A stretch of DNA of 64,000 bases. It comes from Ceratopteris richardii (lineage: Eukaryota > Streptophyta > Polypodiopsida > Polypodiales > Pteridaceae). The translations under genes and the position numbers were made by a program. The stretch spans positions 342,501 through 406,500 of the forward strand of contig MU260073.1 of assembly GCA_020310875.1 (NCBI GenBank), read 5' to 3'. The notes below the pieces were generated by a model. It had not been told where the DNA came from. It was given only the letters and a program-made list of their open reading frames with translations, and did not search any database. Numbering within the stretch: position 1 is the stretch's first letter; each line of letters opens with the position of its first letter. Of this stretch, positions 25,075 through 42,459 are shown piece by piece.

Positions 25075-26539
25075 TTCCATTAATTTTTCACTCTGCAACC
25101 ATTCATATAGTTTGGAAATATATCTCCATCTAGGGTAGCTAAGTTTATGGATCCACTAGAGGAAATTCTATTTATGATTACTCGGACATATCCTCTTTGT
25201 TGTAGTTTTTTTGCATGTTGCTTCAAGGTTTATACAAGATCTCCCACATTAAGACCTCTATCTTTGATATGAGCATCATAATAAGCTTTTTGCCTTTACT
25301 TACGAGCATAAATGCCTGATGTTTCTTGTAATCTAGTTTCATGCAGCTTCTCTATTTGATCCAACTACTTGGACAACTCATGTCCTGTCCATTCATATTC
25401 CTTAGCTACTCGAAGATTAGGAATCAAGGAATCAATTGGTAAAATCGCATTCTGACCATAAACTAGATTAAAGGGCATCGTTCCTATAGCTCTCTTATAA
25501 TAAACTCAAATGCCCAAATTGCATGATGAAATTTTTTATCCCAGTTAGATCTTCCATTATTTACTATCTTGGTAAGAACCGCGCATAACAATTTACTTGA
25601 ACTCTCCACTTGTCCATTACTTTGTGGGTGATAGGGTGCCAAATTTCTATGAATCACTAGAAATTCATTCACGAGTGACTTAGAATTTGTTAATGGAGTG
25701 TGTACCTCTATCACTTACAATCTCTATAGGTAGTCCGAATCTAATGAAGATGTTTTCAAATAGGAACTTTGCAATGGTTTGGTTGTCATTCTTCCTAGTG
25801 CCTTTAGCTTCTACCCACTTAGTTAAGTAGTCCGTGGCTACTATGATGTACTTTGCATGAGATCCTCTTGTTGGGGGATTCATGGGTCCAATGAAGTCTA
25901 TTCCCCATTTAGAGAAAGCTCTTGCACTAACCATTGGTCTCAAAGGCATGTCATCTTGTCGTATTGGGTACTTGATATGTCACAACTGCGTACATAAGTT
26001 TCAACATCCATATGTAGTGTTTGCCACCATAAGCCTACAAAGAGAATCATTTTGGCAGTCTTATCGACTGAGAAATGTCCTCTAGCTACTTTACCATGGG
26101 CTGTTTCTGATATGGGCAAGTATTTTCTTTCATGCACACACAATCATAGTTGACTGTCTTTTCCTCATTTAAATAATTGTTTACCTATGATTACATAGTC
26201 TTTGCTTTGTTCTTCTAGGGCTCTTTTTCTTGCTAGACTTGCTTCTTCTGGATAAGTTTTTGATTTCAAGTAATTGACATGTGGCTTACTCTACCCAGGC
26301 ACTATAGTCAAATAATAGAAGCATGAATGTTCCTCGGGTGTAAATTCTTGAGATAGGCGACAACTTATTACATATCCACATACATCTTTCTGCATGTTTG
26401 GCCAATACAATCCTTGTCTTTTAAATTCTTGCGTGGTTCCCCTTACTCCTTTATGCATTTTCCATTTGTTCTCGTGGCATTTTTTGATCAAACCACATCT
26501 CTCCTCATCCTCGACACATCTTAGAAGCATTCCATTAGA

Positions 26540-26857
26540 ACCTTTTTAATACAAGCTTCTTGCAATTATGGTTCTAATTTTCCATAGTTCTTGATTTTTA
26601 ATTGGATTGATCTTATGAATTGGTCCGTGTGTGCAGACCAAGGATGAGAGCAAGGGTTCAAGAGACCAAGGTTGAGAACAAGATGGTTCAAGAGACTGTA
26701 CAAGGTTGAGGACATCAATTCAAGGGGAGCTCAAGGATTGATCATTGAGGACAATGATCTCTAGAAGGGGAAGAGAGTGTTAGAATCAAGAAATGGCGGG
26801 TAGGAGATCATTGAACCACACCCTAAGAGAGAGCATTATGAAGTAATCCTCACCCAT
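26540..26857. other. Foreign spacer inside gypsy element K
   Basis: This stretch does not continue the gypsy pol. It contains several CAAGGTTGAG / CAAGAGAC-like short direct repeats around 26636-26705, and I recognise nothing else in it. Confidence 0.35.
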
Positions 26858-26983
26858 GGCTTTTGGGGCAAGTGGTTAGCCCATCATACTCCTAGCTGGT
26901 AGGTCATGAGTTCAAATCCCACAGATGATCTAATTTTTGTTTTGTCTACTGGTTGCATTGAGATGCATCCAATGGAAAAATTA
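26858..26983 (+). mobile_element. tRNA-derived SINE, second copy type
   Basis: TGGGGCAAGTGG at 26864-26875 fits the A box, and AGTTCAAATCC at 26909-26919 fits the B box, about 34 bases apart as in tRNA genes. The full text GGTCATGAGTTCAAATCCCAC reads like a tRNA T arm. It is followed by a non-tRNA tail ending in GGAAAAATTA. The head differs from the SINE at 1.6 kb, so it is a separate family. It lies inside the gypsy K fossil. Confidence 0.65.
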
Positions 26984-28187
26984 AATGGATCCACATGTAT
27001 ATGAAATGGTTTGTTCCAGTTGGTTACTTTCAATATTGGTGCTCAACTCAATCTCCTCTTTAACTCTTTGAATGTCTTTTCACACTCTTTTGTCCAAGTA
27101 AATCGATTCAACATTCCATATAAGGGTTTTTTGACTATGGCATACATGTGAATAAATCGGTGATAATATCCACAATGAACCATAAAATCTTGTACCTCCT
27201 TCACATTCTTAGGTCTAGATAAATCCAGAACAACTTTGATCTTATCTTCATCAATAGAGATTCCATTCTTGGATAGTATATGTCCCAATATCTTTTCTTG
27301 TCTCACCATGAAAACACATTTCTCTGGATTTAGACATACTCTATATTGCCTACATTTGTCGAATATTTTTTTAAATTCAGGTATATGCATGATGTGTTGA
27401 GATGAGTATGTATATAAATCATCTACATAGACTTCCATACTTTTCCTAAGGAATTCTTTGAACACATGACACATTAGTCTTTGAAAAGTTAGTGGGGCAT
27501 TAGTTAAACCAAATGGCATAACTCTAAATGCGTATACTCCCCATTTTGTAGCAAAAGCATTCGTGTTGATCTTCAATAGAAATTGCTACTTGATTATAAC
27601 GTGAAAACCGATCAAGGAAGCAATAGAATTCCTTGCCCTCTACCCTTTCCAAAACATGGTCTGTGATGGGTAATGGATAACTTTCTCAAATAGTGGTAGC
27701 AATAAATTTTTTAAGGTTAATAAAAACTCTAAGTTACCCTTTTTTTTGGGACTACCACCAAATATGAAACCCATTCAGTATGTTCCATTTTGTATATTGA
27801 TCCCGCTGCCAACAATTTGTCAATCTCTTCTTTAATTTTGGCAAAATATACATCATTGTAAGTGTAAGGTCTTTGCTTAGATGGTTTTGCATCAGGAGTC
27901 ATAGGAATTCTATGAGCATATATTGAGGGATATACCCCTTTCACTAGGTCCAAGAAAACACATCCCCATATTCTCGAATTAATGCTATGAGTTCTTGTTT
28001 CTCCTCTACAGACACATCCTTGCCTACGTGAGTGCATCTCTTCATCTCCCTGTAGAGTTACTATTATGTTCTTGGTTTGTTCTTTGTTAAATGCTATTCC
28101 ATTATGTGCCTCTCTCTTAGGCATTTGCATAGCTATTTTTCTTTCCTCCATATCTCTTAAAATGTTGTGGCACTTCAAAGTGTTCAT

Positions 28188-28620
<433 letters not shown>

Positions 28621-28639
28621 TCAAGATGGTTAGATGTGT

Positions 28640-28757
28640 GAAATAGAGTGAGAGAGGTGAGAGAGATTTGACATAGCATGCTTCTAGTAGAAATGAGTAT
28701 GCACGCAATTGTGAAGACTAGAGAGAGAGAGGGGGAGAGAGATAGAGACACACACAT

Positions 28758-28846
<89 letters not shown>

Positions 28847-28930
28847 ATGGGAGGCTTCTGGGATAAATGAAGATGCACACAACTATGAAGAACAAAGAGA
28901 GAATGAGAGGAGAGAGAGAGGGAGGAAGAG
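28640..28930. repeat. Two copies of a GA-tract plus 70-bp unit
   Basis: A unit with the words ACATAGCATGCTTCT, ATGCACGCAATTGTGAAGA and a GA run occurs at about 28668-28735. It occurs again, about 70% alike, at 28843-28905. The pure GA tract at 28760-28842 separates them. Confidence 0.65.
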
Positions 28931-28978
28931 ATGAACACAGGTATTTGTAGAGGCACAAGAAGCAAATAATTTAGAAGA

Positions 28979-29231
<253 letters not shown>

Positions 29232-29449
29232 GGAAGTATTTATTTAATTACAATAAATAAAGTTAATTATTAACTAAAGATAAATGTTAAAAAAGGATGA
29301 TAATATTTTTGTTTAAAAGAGTGTTTTATTTGAATTAACAGATGTATTAATGGGTATTTCTAATGTTTTTTTTTTGTAGACATTGAAGAGCCTTGGAGAA
29401 AGAGATGTATTTGAAATGCTTAGCAGTTGGAGCACAATTTGTCAATTGG

Positions 29450-29560
29450 AGCTCTATGTTTGTCGTAGAGTTTGAAGTTTGGAGACCTCGATCTATCATA
29501 TAGTTTGAAGTTTGGAGACCTCTACTTGTCATAGAGTGTGAAGATTGGAGATCCTCACAT
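29450..29560. repeat. Three imperfect 36-bp tandem units
   Basis: The words CATAGAGTTTGAAGTTTGG and AGACCTC recur three times in a row with few changes. From 29226 to 29450 I see nothing but AT-rich sequence. Confidence 0.7.
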
Positions 29561-30483
29561 CTTTGGAAGGGAATCTTGTTTCCTCCAAGTAGTTTTAGGG
29601 GCTATATAGATCTCAAATTACTTGAGTACTTTGTATCGCATAAAACGTATTGCTCATACATTGTATTTCCCCATGAACAATAGAAATAGTCACATTCCTT
29701 TACCCTTTATTTCTATTACATCTTTCCTTTCCCCTCCTACATTGACCCCATGTAACCATCGATCGTATTTTGGTCATCCATGAAATTCTCTTACCTCATA
29801 TTCCTCAAGTAAACGTTGACCATGTTCCATTCATCCACAAATTTATTTTACCCAAACCACATAGTTCTTTGCTTCCCTTGAAATGCAGGTAAGGGTCGAT
29901 TGACTATCACTGAAGACTTCTGGCATGCATCACCACTCATTGGACGGACAATAGCATCCCTTTCTTCTTGACATATGTGAAACTGACGTGAACTGAAGCA
30001 GTTGCTCTGAGATTGATGTTAAAGATCCTAATCCCACCATCCATACCTTCAAAGGTAGGGGAGCACATTTCACACCTTTGGAAGGAAATCATATTTCCTC
30101 CAAGGATTAGTTTTAGGGGCTATATAGATCTTTGTTTCACATAAAACCAAATTGTTCATACATTGTATTTCCCCATGGATAGTAGCAATATGCATATTCC
30201 TTTACCCGCTATTTCTACTATATCTTCTTTTTCCCCTCCTACTTTGATCACATATTATTTATTCAAGAATTTCTCTTACCTCCTATGCCTCAAGTAAATG
30301 TCAATCATGTTCCATTCATCCACGAATTTCTTTTACCCCAACCATGTAGTTGTTTGCTTCTCCTAAAATGAAGGCAAGGGTCCACGGACTATCCATGAGG
30401 ACAACCAACATGCATTGCCGCTCGTCAAATGGATGACATGCCTAATTCAACTGTTCATCCAATGGCGTCCTTTCCTTCCCCAC
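29556..30483 (+). repeat. Direct duplication of a 415-bp LTR-like unit
   Basis: The unit at 29556-29973 recurs at 30071-30483 with about 80% identity. Shared words are TTTGGAAGG, TAGTTTTAGGGGCTATATAGATCT (a TATA-like stretch) and TTCCCCTCCTAC. The layout, with a TATA-like start, a C/T-rich end and a plus-strand gypsy integrase piece 110 bases on, suggests tandem LTR fragments. No primer site was found, so this is not certain. Confidence 0.5.
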
Positions 30484-30594
30484 AGTGAGATCATTATCCT
30501 ATATGAAAAGACAAGATTCCATTGAGACCCATGGTGGGGGACATGCGTTCTCCAAGTGGTGTACATAATTTGTGGCACCCATTAAACCCCTAGC

Positions 30595-30835
30595 TAGAAA
30601 CTCTCATGTAGAATACATCATAGTTGCCATCAACTATCTAAGCAAGTGGATAGAAGTCAAAGTGACATGAAAGAATGATGCTCACATCACGTAAGTTTTT
30701 ATTTGAGAATGTATTAGTGATAGAGGAACCTAGTTCTTAAATGAAGTCAATGAATATATTTTACAAAATTTTATGTTGATACATAAGAAATCGGCACCAT
30801 ATCATTCCCAAGCTAATGAACAAGTGTAGAGTACA
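30595..30835 (+). mobile_element. Gypsy integrase core fragment
   Basis: The plus frame reads the familiar integrase text HVEYIIVAINYLSKWIEVK and, further on, SAPYHSQANEQVEST. It is a short, broken plus-strand piece, like the minus-strand integrase of element K but without other domains attached. From 30836 to 31186 I see nothing recognisable. Confidence 0.75.
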
Positions 30836-31186
30836 CACAAGATCCTATGTAATGTATGTCTTGAGGTTTTTAATGTGATTGTGTTTTGATTTGGCAGGTG
30901 AAGAATCATGAGGGCATGAACACACATGGATTTATTTAGATACTTTTCAAGATATTTAGAAGATAGTATTTTATATATTTTTTGTAAAAATAGTAGATCT
31001 CTTATAAAGCGATGATTTGTAAATAAAGCATATTTTTTGTAATCGCACACTTTTCAAAGCACCACCCTCATGTATCTTCTATTTTGGACATAATGATAAA
31101 ACACCTATAAATAGTACACATACTCTGATAGACTCATCCATCGGAGTATGTGGGGGGAGATTGTACCCAATCTTGTGTTTAGTCTC

Positions 31187-34375
<3,189 letters not shown>

Positions 34376-34380
34376 AATAT
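34376..34380. repeat. Outer flank of the E LTR, candidate target duplication
   Basis: AATAT, read ATATT in element orientation, matches ATATT at 41420-41424 just outside the F LTR. The match is short and AT-rich. Confidence 0.55.
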
Positions 34381-35411
34381 TGATGGAGAGTGTTAATCTC
34401 CAAAAGAAAAAGATACTCTTGAAGTTAGAGCACCTCTATATCAAGAGTAACTCAAAACCTTCACCAATTTAGAGGATCAATGATCAATTATCAAAATTTT
34501 GATCAAACTATGAAGAAGATGACTATATAGAAAGTCTGTTGCACATAACTCGCTCATTGACTTATCAAATTTGTAAAGTTTTTGATAAAACTTTGCACAA
34601 CGTGTTGCCTATAGTTTGCGCACCTCCTCCAAGTTAAATCATTCGAAAAGACTTAGTAGATCTTGAGAAATGATCTCAACAAGTCACCTATGTCTAAAAC
34701 TGTTCTTCTGAGAAGTCGATTCAGACACCTATAACTTCTAACACTTGGTTCTCTCAAAGTAGAATGTATTTATGCAAATTCTTTTAGCCATAGGTAGCTT
34801 ACCTTCCAACTTAAAGAATGAGTGCTTGCTTGCTCAAAACTTTACACTGTGGAAGGAGAATTTACCAAAACATTAGCATCGAATTTTGTGCCTCCTACAA
34901 CTTCTCTTCTTCACATTTACACATGTAAATGTTCCTACACTCAATTCTCTCAGCCTGATCACAATTAGAAGCTGGAAATTTGTATAGAGATCAATCAACT
35001 ATAGACTTAGACTCGTACAAAAGCATTTCACAAAAGATACAACACAGAAGGAGAACTCTCAGAAATATCGGGCGCAACTTTTCTTCATTTCTGAAAAACT
35101 TTACATCTAGATGAGAAGCTATTCTATTCACTTCACAAGTGTCTAATGACATCTAATTCCTCTCAAAACTTGTTCTTACACACTCTCTCATATTTGCTCC
35201 GACATTTTTCCTTGTATATATAGGCAAACATGTACAAGCTCATAAATATACAAAAGTATAAGTGAGCTAACTCTAAGTTAATGTACATATGTGTACACAT
35301 TTTCATCTTCTGGATATGCTCTTCCTTCATGCTTCATAACTTGATCTTTTCTTCAGTTCTTGACTTCAATTCTTCATCAAAACTTCAATTGTTGATTGCC
35401 TTGCACCAACA
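34381..35411 (-). repeat. Element E 3' LTR
   Basis: A 1031-bp LTR reads TGTTGGTGCAAGGC...CTCTCCATCA on the minus strand. It is about 95-96% identical to the plus-strand LTR at 41425-42459. A polypurine tract GAGGGGGAGC (35412-35425, minus) adjoins it. Confidence 0.92.
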
Positions 35412-38400
35412 GCTCCCCCTCAATCATCAATTGAGGTTTTCTCTATCTTCTTTATACCTGCTATGTCTTTGAATCTTTGTAGCTTTGGTCCATCCAAGCT
35501 TTTTGTTAGCATATCAACTATCTGATCTTTTGTTGAAGTATGTATAACTTCAATCTCTTTATCCATCATCTTCTCTCTTAGGAAATGATACTGAATCTCA
35601 ATATGTTTAGTCCTGGCATGAAAAACAGGATTAGCAGCTAAATATAATGAACTCATGTTATCTCCATGAATAGTGGGTATGCTCTGAATGATGTCAAAAC
35701 TCTTCATAAGAGTCTTAAGCCATATCACTTCTTTTGCAGCATCAACCATACCTTTGTACTCAACCTCTGTGGATGATAAAGCAACTGTGTGTTGCTTCTT
35801 TGAACACCATGAAATTAATTTATCTCCCACATAACACAAGTATCCATAAGTTGATCTCCTATCATCAAGATTACCTGCCCAATCTGTATCACTATAAATC
35901 TTAATGTTTCTATCTGATGTAAAACCATAGTACAAACCTTCTTTGAGTGTACCCTTAATGTACCTCAACACTCTTTGTCCTGCAACCCAATGTTCTTTCC
36001 TAGGACAATGCATGAATTGAGACAATACTCCAACTACATATGCCAAGTCAGGCCTAGTTAATGTAGCATAGATCAGACTACCAACCAAACTTTGATATAG
36101 CTTCATGTCTTTGAACTCTTCTCCTCCATATCTGCTCAATTTGTGATTCACCTCCATTGGAGTAGGTGCTACCCTGCAGTCATCCATTTTAAACTTGATC
36201 AACAAGTTTTTCAAATACCTTTCTTGAGTTACATACACTCCATGTTGAGTGTATGATATCTCCATTCCCAAGAAATATGACAAGTCTCCCAAGTCACTAA
36301 CCTTGAACTCTTTCTCCATTTGCTTCTTTAGGCTTTGAATGCCTTTCTCATCTGTACTTGTAAGAATTATATCCTCAACATATATGCACATGTAAATGAA
36401 CCCATCATCACTTGCTTTAACAAGCAAGCTACTATCTGCTTTAGATACTTGGAAACCAAGTTCTTTCAAGAACTTCACAAGACTATAATTCCATGCCCTT
36501 AAGGCCTGCTTCAAACCATACAAAGCTCTCTTGAGCTTACATACATGATCTGGATACCTTCCATTTCTGAATCCTTGTGGTTGCTCCATGAAAACATCAT
36601 CTGAAATGTAACCATTTAGAAAAGCAGTGTTCACATCTAATTGACATAATTTCCAACCTTTACATGCAGCAATAGCTATGAGTGTCCTGATGGTTGTCAT
36701 CTTTGCCACATGACTATAGGTCTCATCATAATCTATACCATATGTCTGAGCAAAACCTTTCACAACAAGTCTAGCTTTATATCTAGACACACTTCCATAT
36801 GCAAACCTCTTTGTCTTGTAGATCCATTTGCATCCAATGATCTTCTGACTATTTGGTTTAGGAATCAAATCCCATGTCTGATTCTCCATCAATGCATCAT
36901 ACTCTTCTTGCATAGCTTTCTCCCAATTTTCCTTACCTTTTGCCTCTTCATATGTAGAAGGGTCTTCATCTGTCTTTATCATATAAGCATAATCTTTGGT
37001 AGCCAAAAAAGAAGTGTCATAGGTATACCTTGTAGGTTGCCATTTGTGTCTTGATGACCTTCTGAGTTCTCCACTTCTTGAAGTTTCTGGTTCATCACAT
37101 TTTGGATCAAACCTTGGCACTTCTTCAACTTCAACCTGTACTTCATTGTTCTCCTCTTCATCAAATATCTGAACCTTTGATTTACCTTTCTTTTGATTCA
37201 CAACTTCTTCATCACCTGCATAAATATTGATTGTACCTCCATACCAAGTACCTTGGTCATCAAATGTAACATCCTTTGACACAAGAAATTGTTTTGTGGA
37301 TGGACTCCACAACCTATATCCCATCTGGTTATTATCATATCCAATGAACACATACTTTTCAACTTTAGGTTCCAATTTGTGCCTTAACTGAGATGGCACA
37401 TATGCATATGCCAAACATCCAAATACTTTGCAATGACCTAGAGTAGGTCTCTTACCCCACCATGCCTCATATGGTGTCATATCCTGCAAAGCTTTACATG
37501 GTAATCTATTGACCAAATATGTGGCTATATTTACAGCCTCATCCCACAAATAATTTGGGCAATTTTTCTCCTTCATCATGGATCTTGCAAACTCAACAAG
37601 AGTTCTATTCCTCCTTTCTGCTACACCATTTTGTTGAGAAGAGTATCTGCAAGTAATTTCCCTTTTTATACCTGCATTCCACAAATAATCACTGAACTCA
37701 TTAGAGAAATGCTCTCCCCCTCCATCTGACCTTAGTCTCTTCAATTTTTGACCTGTAATTCTCTCTACATACACATGATAATGTTTGAATGTATTGAATA
37801 CCTCTGACTTATCTTTGACCACATAAATAGTGATCCATCTGGTAGCATCATCAACATAAATCACATAATACCTTGAACCATTGATACTAAAATCCTTTGA
37901 TGGTCCCCACACATCTGTGTGTACCAACTCAAGCTTCTCTGAATACATAAAACCATGCTTGGAATAAGATTGCTTATGAGCCTTACCTAATTGACATGCC
38001 TCACATCTGTATGTCATATATTGACCTACAACATTAGGCAATCCAAGCACTGAACCATTATTAACCATATCTTTGATACCTCTTTCATTAAAATGTCCAA
38101 GCCTTTTGTGCCAAAGATCTAACTCAGAGATCTTATGTCCTCCATAAGTGAACAAGGCATGACCACATTACCTTAAATCTTCAATGTGAACAATCTTCCT
38201 TCTTTCTTCCCTAAAACAATCTGTTTATACCCATTGCTAGGGTCTTCCACAAAAACTCACTCCTTCATTAGTGAACCTAACTTCATAACCTTTTTCAACA
38301 ATTTGTCCTACACTTATCAGATTCTTTGGAATTGTAGGAACATACAAAACCTTACTCAAAAGAGTACTTCCATCCTTGGCCTTCATTGATCCAATTGACT

Positions 38401-39401
38401 TCACATTATGCTTTGTATTGTCACCTGTTTGAACTACATGATTAGTTACCTTATTCTCTAGTCAGTCATCAAAGCTATGTTGCCACTCAGGTGATTGCTA
38501 CACCCTGAGTCAATGTAGAAGACTCTTTGTTCTTCACTTTGCGTTTCACAAGTTGCATTCATAGTCAATGTTGAACCCTCCTTCTGATCTGAAGCATAAT
38601 TATAGTAGGTATTGTTGTATTGTTGACTTTGGAATCCTCTACCTGCATTTCTTCCAAAGTAACCTCTACTACCTCTACCTCTGAAATTTCCTCTTTGATT
38701 TCTGCGACCTCTTCCTCTTGAATTAAAGTTCTGATTATATCCACCATTATTCTGAGTATTATGCCAACAATCATGAGCTAAGCGATTAGCCTTACCACAA
38801 ATCCAGCAAGCTTTGACTCCATCTTTATTACTTCTGCCTCTTCCTCTACCTTTGCCACCTCCTCTTCCTGTTAGGAAGTTGGCTTGGCTAGTTGTACCTT
38901 CATCTTCATTTGCTAGTTGCTTCCCTTTGCTATTCTTCTTCTTATCCTTTGAATACATTGCTTGACCTGCACTTTATCACCTTCACCTTTGACATCTTGC
39001 TCAAAGGTTAGCATGTGTCCTAGCAACTGATTCAAATCAGGAGTAAAATGATCTAATGATAATTCAGTGGAAAAAATGAATGGTTTCCATTTGTCATCAC
39101 CTCTCAAACCTGTGAGGATTTGCCTTACCAATTTATCCTCCTCAATATCTTCATCAACTGCTACTAATGCATCTGCAATGTCCTTCATCCTTGTTACATA
39201 ATCTGAGATGGATTGAGAGGCCTTCTTCTTGAATGTGGTAAACTCCGCCCACAAGGATGCCTTCCTTGACTTTGTGGTGTTTTGGAAATGCTCCTCCAAA
39301 GCATTCCATATATCACTTGCACTTTCAAGACCTCTAATGTGAGGTAGCAAGTAGTCATTAACTCCCATATAGATAATGCTCCTAGCTTGAAATAGCTTCA
39401 A
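35412..39401 (-). mobile_element. Ty1/copia element E internal part, broken
   Basis: A long minus frame of 911 codons (35420-38155) covers the pre-integrase, integrase, reverse transcriptase and RNase H. Gag with a zinc knuckle CWICGKANRLAHDC and the protease region lie at 38458-39401. It is broken in a few places and lacks its 5' end here. The plus-strand LTR and gag start at 41425-42795 are of the same family, facing the other way. LTR divergence of 4-5% suggests that it is older than element A and younger than B. Confidence 0.92.
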
Positions 39402-41419
39402 TATACTAGTTTTAAAGCTAGGTTGGACACTATAGTGTGGAAAGAGCTCGTAAAAAGTCTGTATAGGTGAAAGAGCTCTCTCTTGTAATTGTTATTTAGT
39501 TAAAGATAAAAACTCTTGTGAGATTTGTACTCTTAGCTTGAGAAATAGAAGAGCTTCTTGGAGCACATTGCCTATTGCCTACTCATGAGTGTGTGTGTGT
39601 GTGCATGCATATATGCATCTATGTGTGTGTTTGTCTCTCTCTCTTGTTATAGGTGCATGTACCTCCATCTTGTTGCATATGATCTTTATACCATTGATTG
39701 CTCCCTCCATGGATTTCAACATTTCTTTATTTTCTTTTGCATGTGGGCTATGATGACATGGGCAATAATGCTTTTGGTGTTGCTGTGTAGGACCTTCTTA
39801 TCAGATGCATGTGATGGTAAGTTTTCACATGAGGTATGTATTTTTGGTGCTTTTGTGCTCGTGATTTGAGTGCATACCTTTCATTCATCATCATTACTCT
39901 TTACAAGGATGAGTATCACGTCAAGGAGCTTCACTCCTTAATCCTCAATCCATAGAGATGTGAGGATGATATGATGATTGTGAGTGAATGAAGTGAGTGA
40001 AGGTGAAGGTGAGAAGCACTTAAGATGCACACACACATACACTCACAAGGTAGTGGCAAAGAATATGAGCAATGGAAAGAGATTGATATCTATTACAACA
40101 TAAAATCTTTGTCCTCAAAAATCCAACTAAGCTCCCCTCCCCGAAAAAAAAAGAGCTCTCTAGCTCTATTTATAGTTTTCTACTAGCTTTGGCTATTTTT
40201 AGACGTAGTGTCTGACATAGCTAAAAATAGGTTCTAAATCTTATTTGAGGTACCTTATGAGCTCCAAAAATTATGAAAATTTGTATATAGACTCTACCTG
40301 AGGTCCTCAAACTCAATGACTCCTTGGCTTGCACAAAATGGAGCACTCGAATGGAAAATTGGGTGTTTATATTTAGAAACTTAATGATAAAAGTCATTGT
40401 TTTAATATTTCAAAAGTATGAATTAATGCCACTTTTTTGCACACATGCCTTGCTTTTCTTGATTCATTAGCTTCTGCACCTTCTATATTTGCTTCCTCTA
40501 GCATGATCTTGGCATTGTGCATGAACACTCCCCTCTCTCTCACGTCTCTCGTCTCTGACAGACTCTTGTTGAAGGGAGTGATCTACATGGTTATGTAGGA
40601 GGTCCATTACTAAGGAGTGTTCATTCACCGAGATCCCTTTGGTTAGATATACTCAAGTTTGGGCAAACCAATCAGATCGAGTCTATCCACTTGTGTGCAG
40701 AGTATTGCAAGGTTTCAAATGCAAATAATTGTAGCAAATGAGTAAGCCTTGATATAAGAACCTTGGAGTGGTAGTGCCATGTGTATAGCAAGCTTACAAT
40801 ACTCAAGAAGGTACTTCACTTGGTAGTGCCATGTATAGTATACTTTTATTGATGGCATTGTGCTCATATCATATACAAGGTCAAGGTTACCATGTTTGAA
40901 GCCTGGTGTTGAGATGTGCAGTGCCTTGAATTTGTAAAAAACTTTAGGGGTTGTCAACATCAAGTAAAAATATCTATTTGCATCCATGCCACATCGTCTA
41001 TCGTTCTATGTAATTGTGGTAGCCAATGACAAATTGTAGCCATCATTTATGCAATTGTAGGTGGTCCTTGTGCTGGTGCAAGATAAGGGTAATTGATTCA
41101 ATCTTAGCACTTATCATTCTTTACTTTAATGGCCAAAGCTGGAAAAGTTCTTCTTCTAGGGAGGGGACCGTAGCACAGATTGTATAAAATGTGAAGGGGG
41201 GCCTTATTCCATGTCTACATTGTCTCATGGTACTCTTGTAGTAATTTGGATCACCAATTCGGTTGAAAATTGTACCATTTTGCACCTCTGAAAGTAGGTC
41301 TTGAAGTTCGAATTGTGTAGCAAAGGTGGTTATCTTTGTTGTCATGCATTTGATTTCTTTATTATATTGAGCTATAATCATAGAAAATAGGGCATGCATT
41401 GGAACTCATTAGTAGAGAT
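39402..41419. other. Spacer without a recognised gene
   Basis: It holds a GT microsatellite at 39586-39605, with a TATGCATCTATGTG stretch beside it. A TATAAATAG box is read on the minus strand at about 40168-40176. Two minus frames (40715-40987, 90 codons; 41121-41399, 92 codons) match nothing I know. The text GGTAGTGCCATGT is repeated at 40771 and 40832. It may be LTR debris or old intergenic sequence. Confidence 0.3.
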
Positions 41420-41424
41420 ATATT
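41420..41424. repeat. Outer flank of the F LTR, candidate target duplication
   Basis: ATATT lies directly before the LTR start. See the matching flank at 34376-34380. Confidence 0.55.
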
Positions 41425-42459
41425 TGTTGGTGCAAGGCAATCAACAATTGAAGTTTTGATGAAGAATTGAAGTCAAGATCTGAAGAAAAGATCAAGTTAT
41501 GAAGCATGAAGGAAGAGCATATCCAGAAGATGAAAATGTGTACACGTATGTACATTAACTTAGAGTTAGCTCACTTACACTTTTGTATATTTATGAGCTT
41601 GTACATATTTGCCTATATGTACAAGGAAAAATGTTGGGGCAAATATGAGAGAGTATGTAAGAACAAGTTTTGAGAGGAGTTAGATGTCATTAGACACTTG
41701 TGAAGTGAATAGAATAGCTCTCTCATCCAGATGTAAAGTTTTTTAGAAATGAAGAAAAGTTGCACCCGATATTTCTAAGAGTTCTCGTTCTGTGTTGTAT
41801 CTTTTGTGAAATGCTTTTGTACAAATCTAGTATATAGTTGATTGATCTCTGTACAAATTTTCAGCTTCTAATTGTGATCAAGCTGAGAGAATTGAGTGTA
41901 GGAACATTTACATGTGTAAATGTAAAGAAGAGAAGTTACAGGAGGCACAAAATTTGATGCTAATGTTTTGGTCAGTTCTCCTTCCACAGTGTAAATTTTT
42001 GAGCAATCAAGCACTCATTCTTTAAGTTGGAAGGTAAGCTACCTATGGCTAAAAGAATTTGCAGAAATGGGTTCTACTTTGAGAGAACCAAGTGTTAGAA
42101 GTTACTGGTGTCTGAATCAACTTCTCAGAAGAACAGTTTTAGACATAGGTGACTTGTTGAGATCATTTCTCAAGATCTACTGAGTCTTTTGGAATGATTT
42201 AACTTGGAGGAGGTGCGCAAAATATAGGTAGGAAACACCTTGTGCAAAGTTTTATAAAAAACTTTACACATTTGATAAGTCAATGAGAGAGTTATGTGCA
42301 GCAGACTTTCTATGTAGTCATCTTCTTCATAGTTTGATCAAAATTTTGATAATTGATCATTGATCCTCTAAATTGGTGAAGGTTTTGAGTTACCCTTGAT
42401 ATAGAAGTGCTCTAACTTCAAGATTAGCTTGTTCTTTTGGAGATTAACACTCTCCATCA
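41425..42459 (+). repeat. Element F 5' LTR (E family, opposite orientation)
   Basis: A 1035-bp LTR runs from TGTTGGTGCAAGGC to CTCTCCATCA. It is the inverted partner of 34381-35411. Confidence 0.92.

Larger units (their letters stand above)
25075..28180 (-). mobile_element. Ty3/gypsy element K pol fossil, broken
   Basis: On the minus strand, in gypsy order, are the start of reverse transcriptase (27729-27960), its core and palm (27043-27576), the integrase zinc-binding region (25940-26530), the integrase core (25484-25949) and an integrase C-terminal part to about 25075. It is broken in many places. A SINE lies inside it at 26858-26983, and the RNase H region was not recognised. Neither LTR was found. 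The reverse transcriptase resembles that of gypsy fossil I (58.1-60.0 kb, plus strand), so both probably belong to one old family. Confidence 0.85.

Noticed and set aside
39558-39869. 103-codon Cys/Phe/Met-rich frame
   Set aside because: It runs through a GT microsatellite and low-complexity sequence, and no family is recognised.
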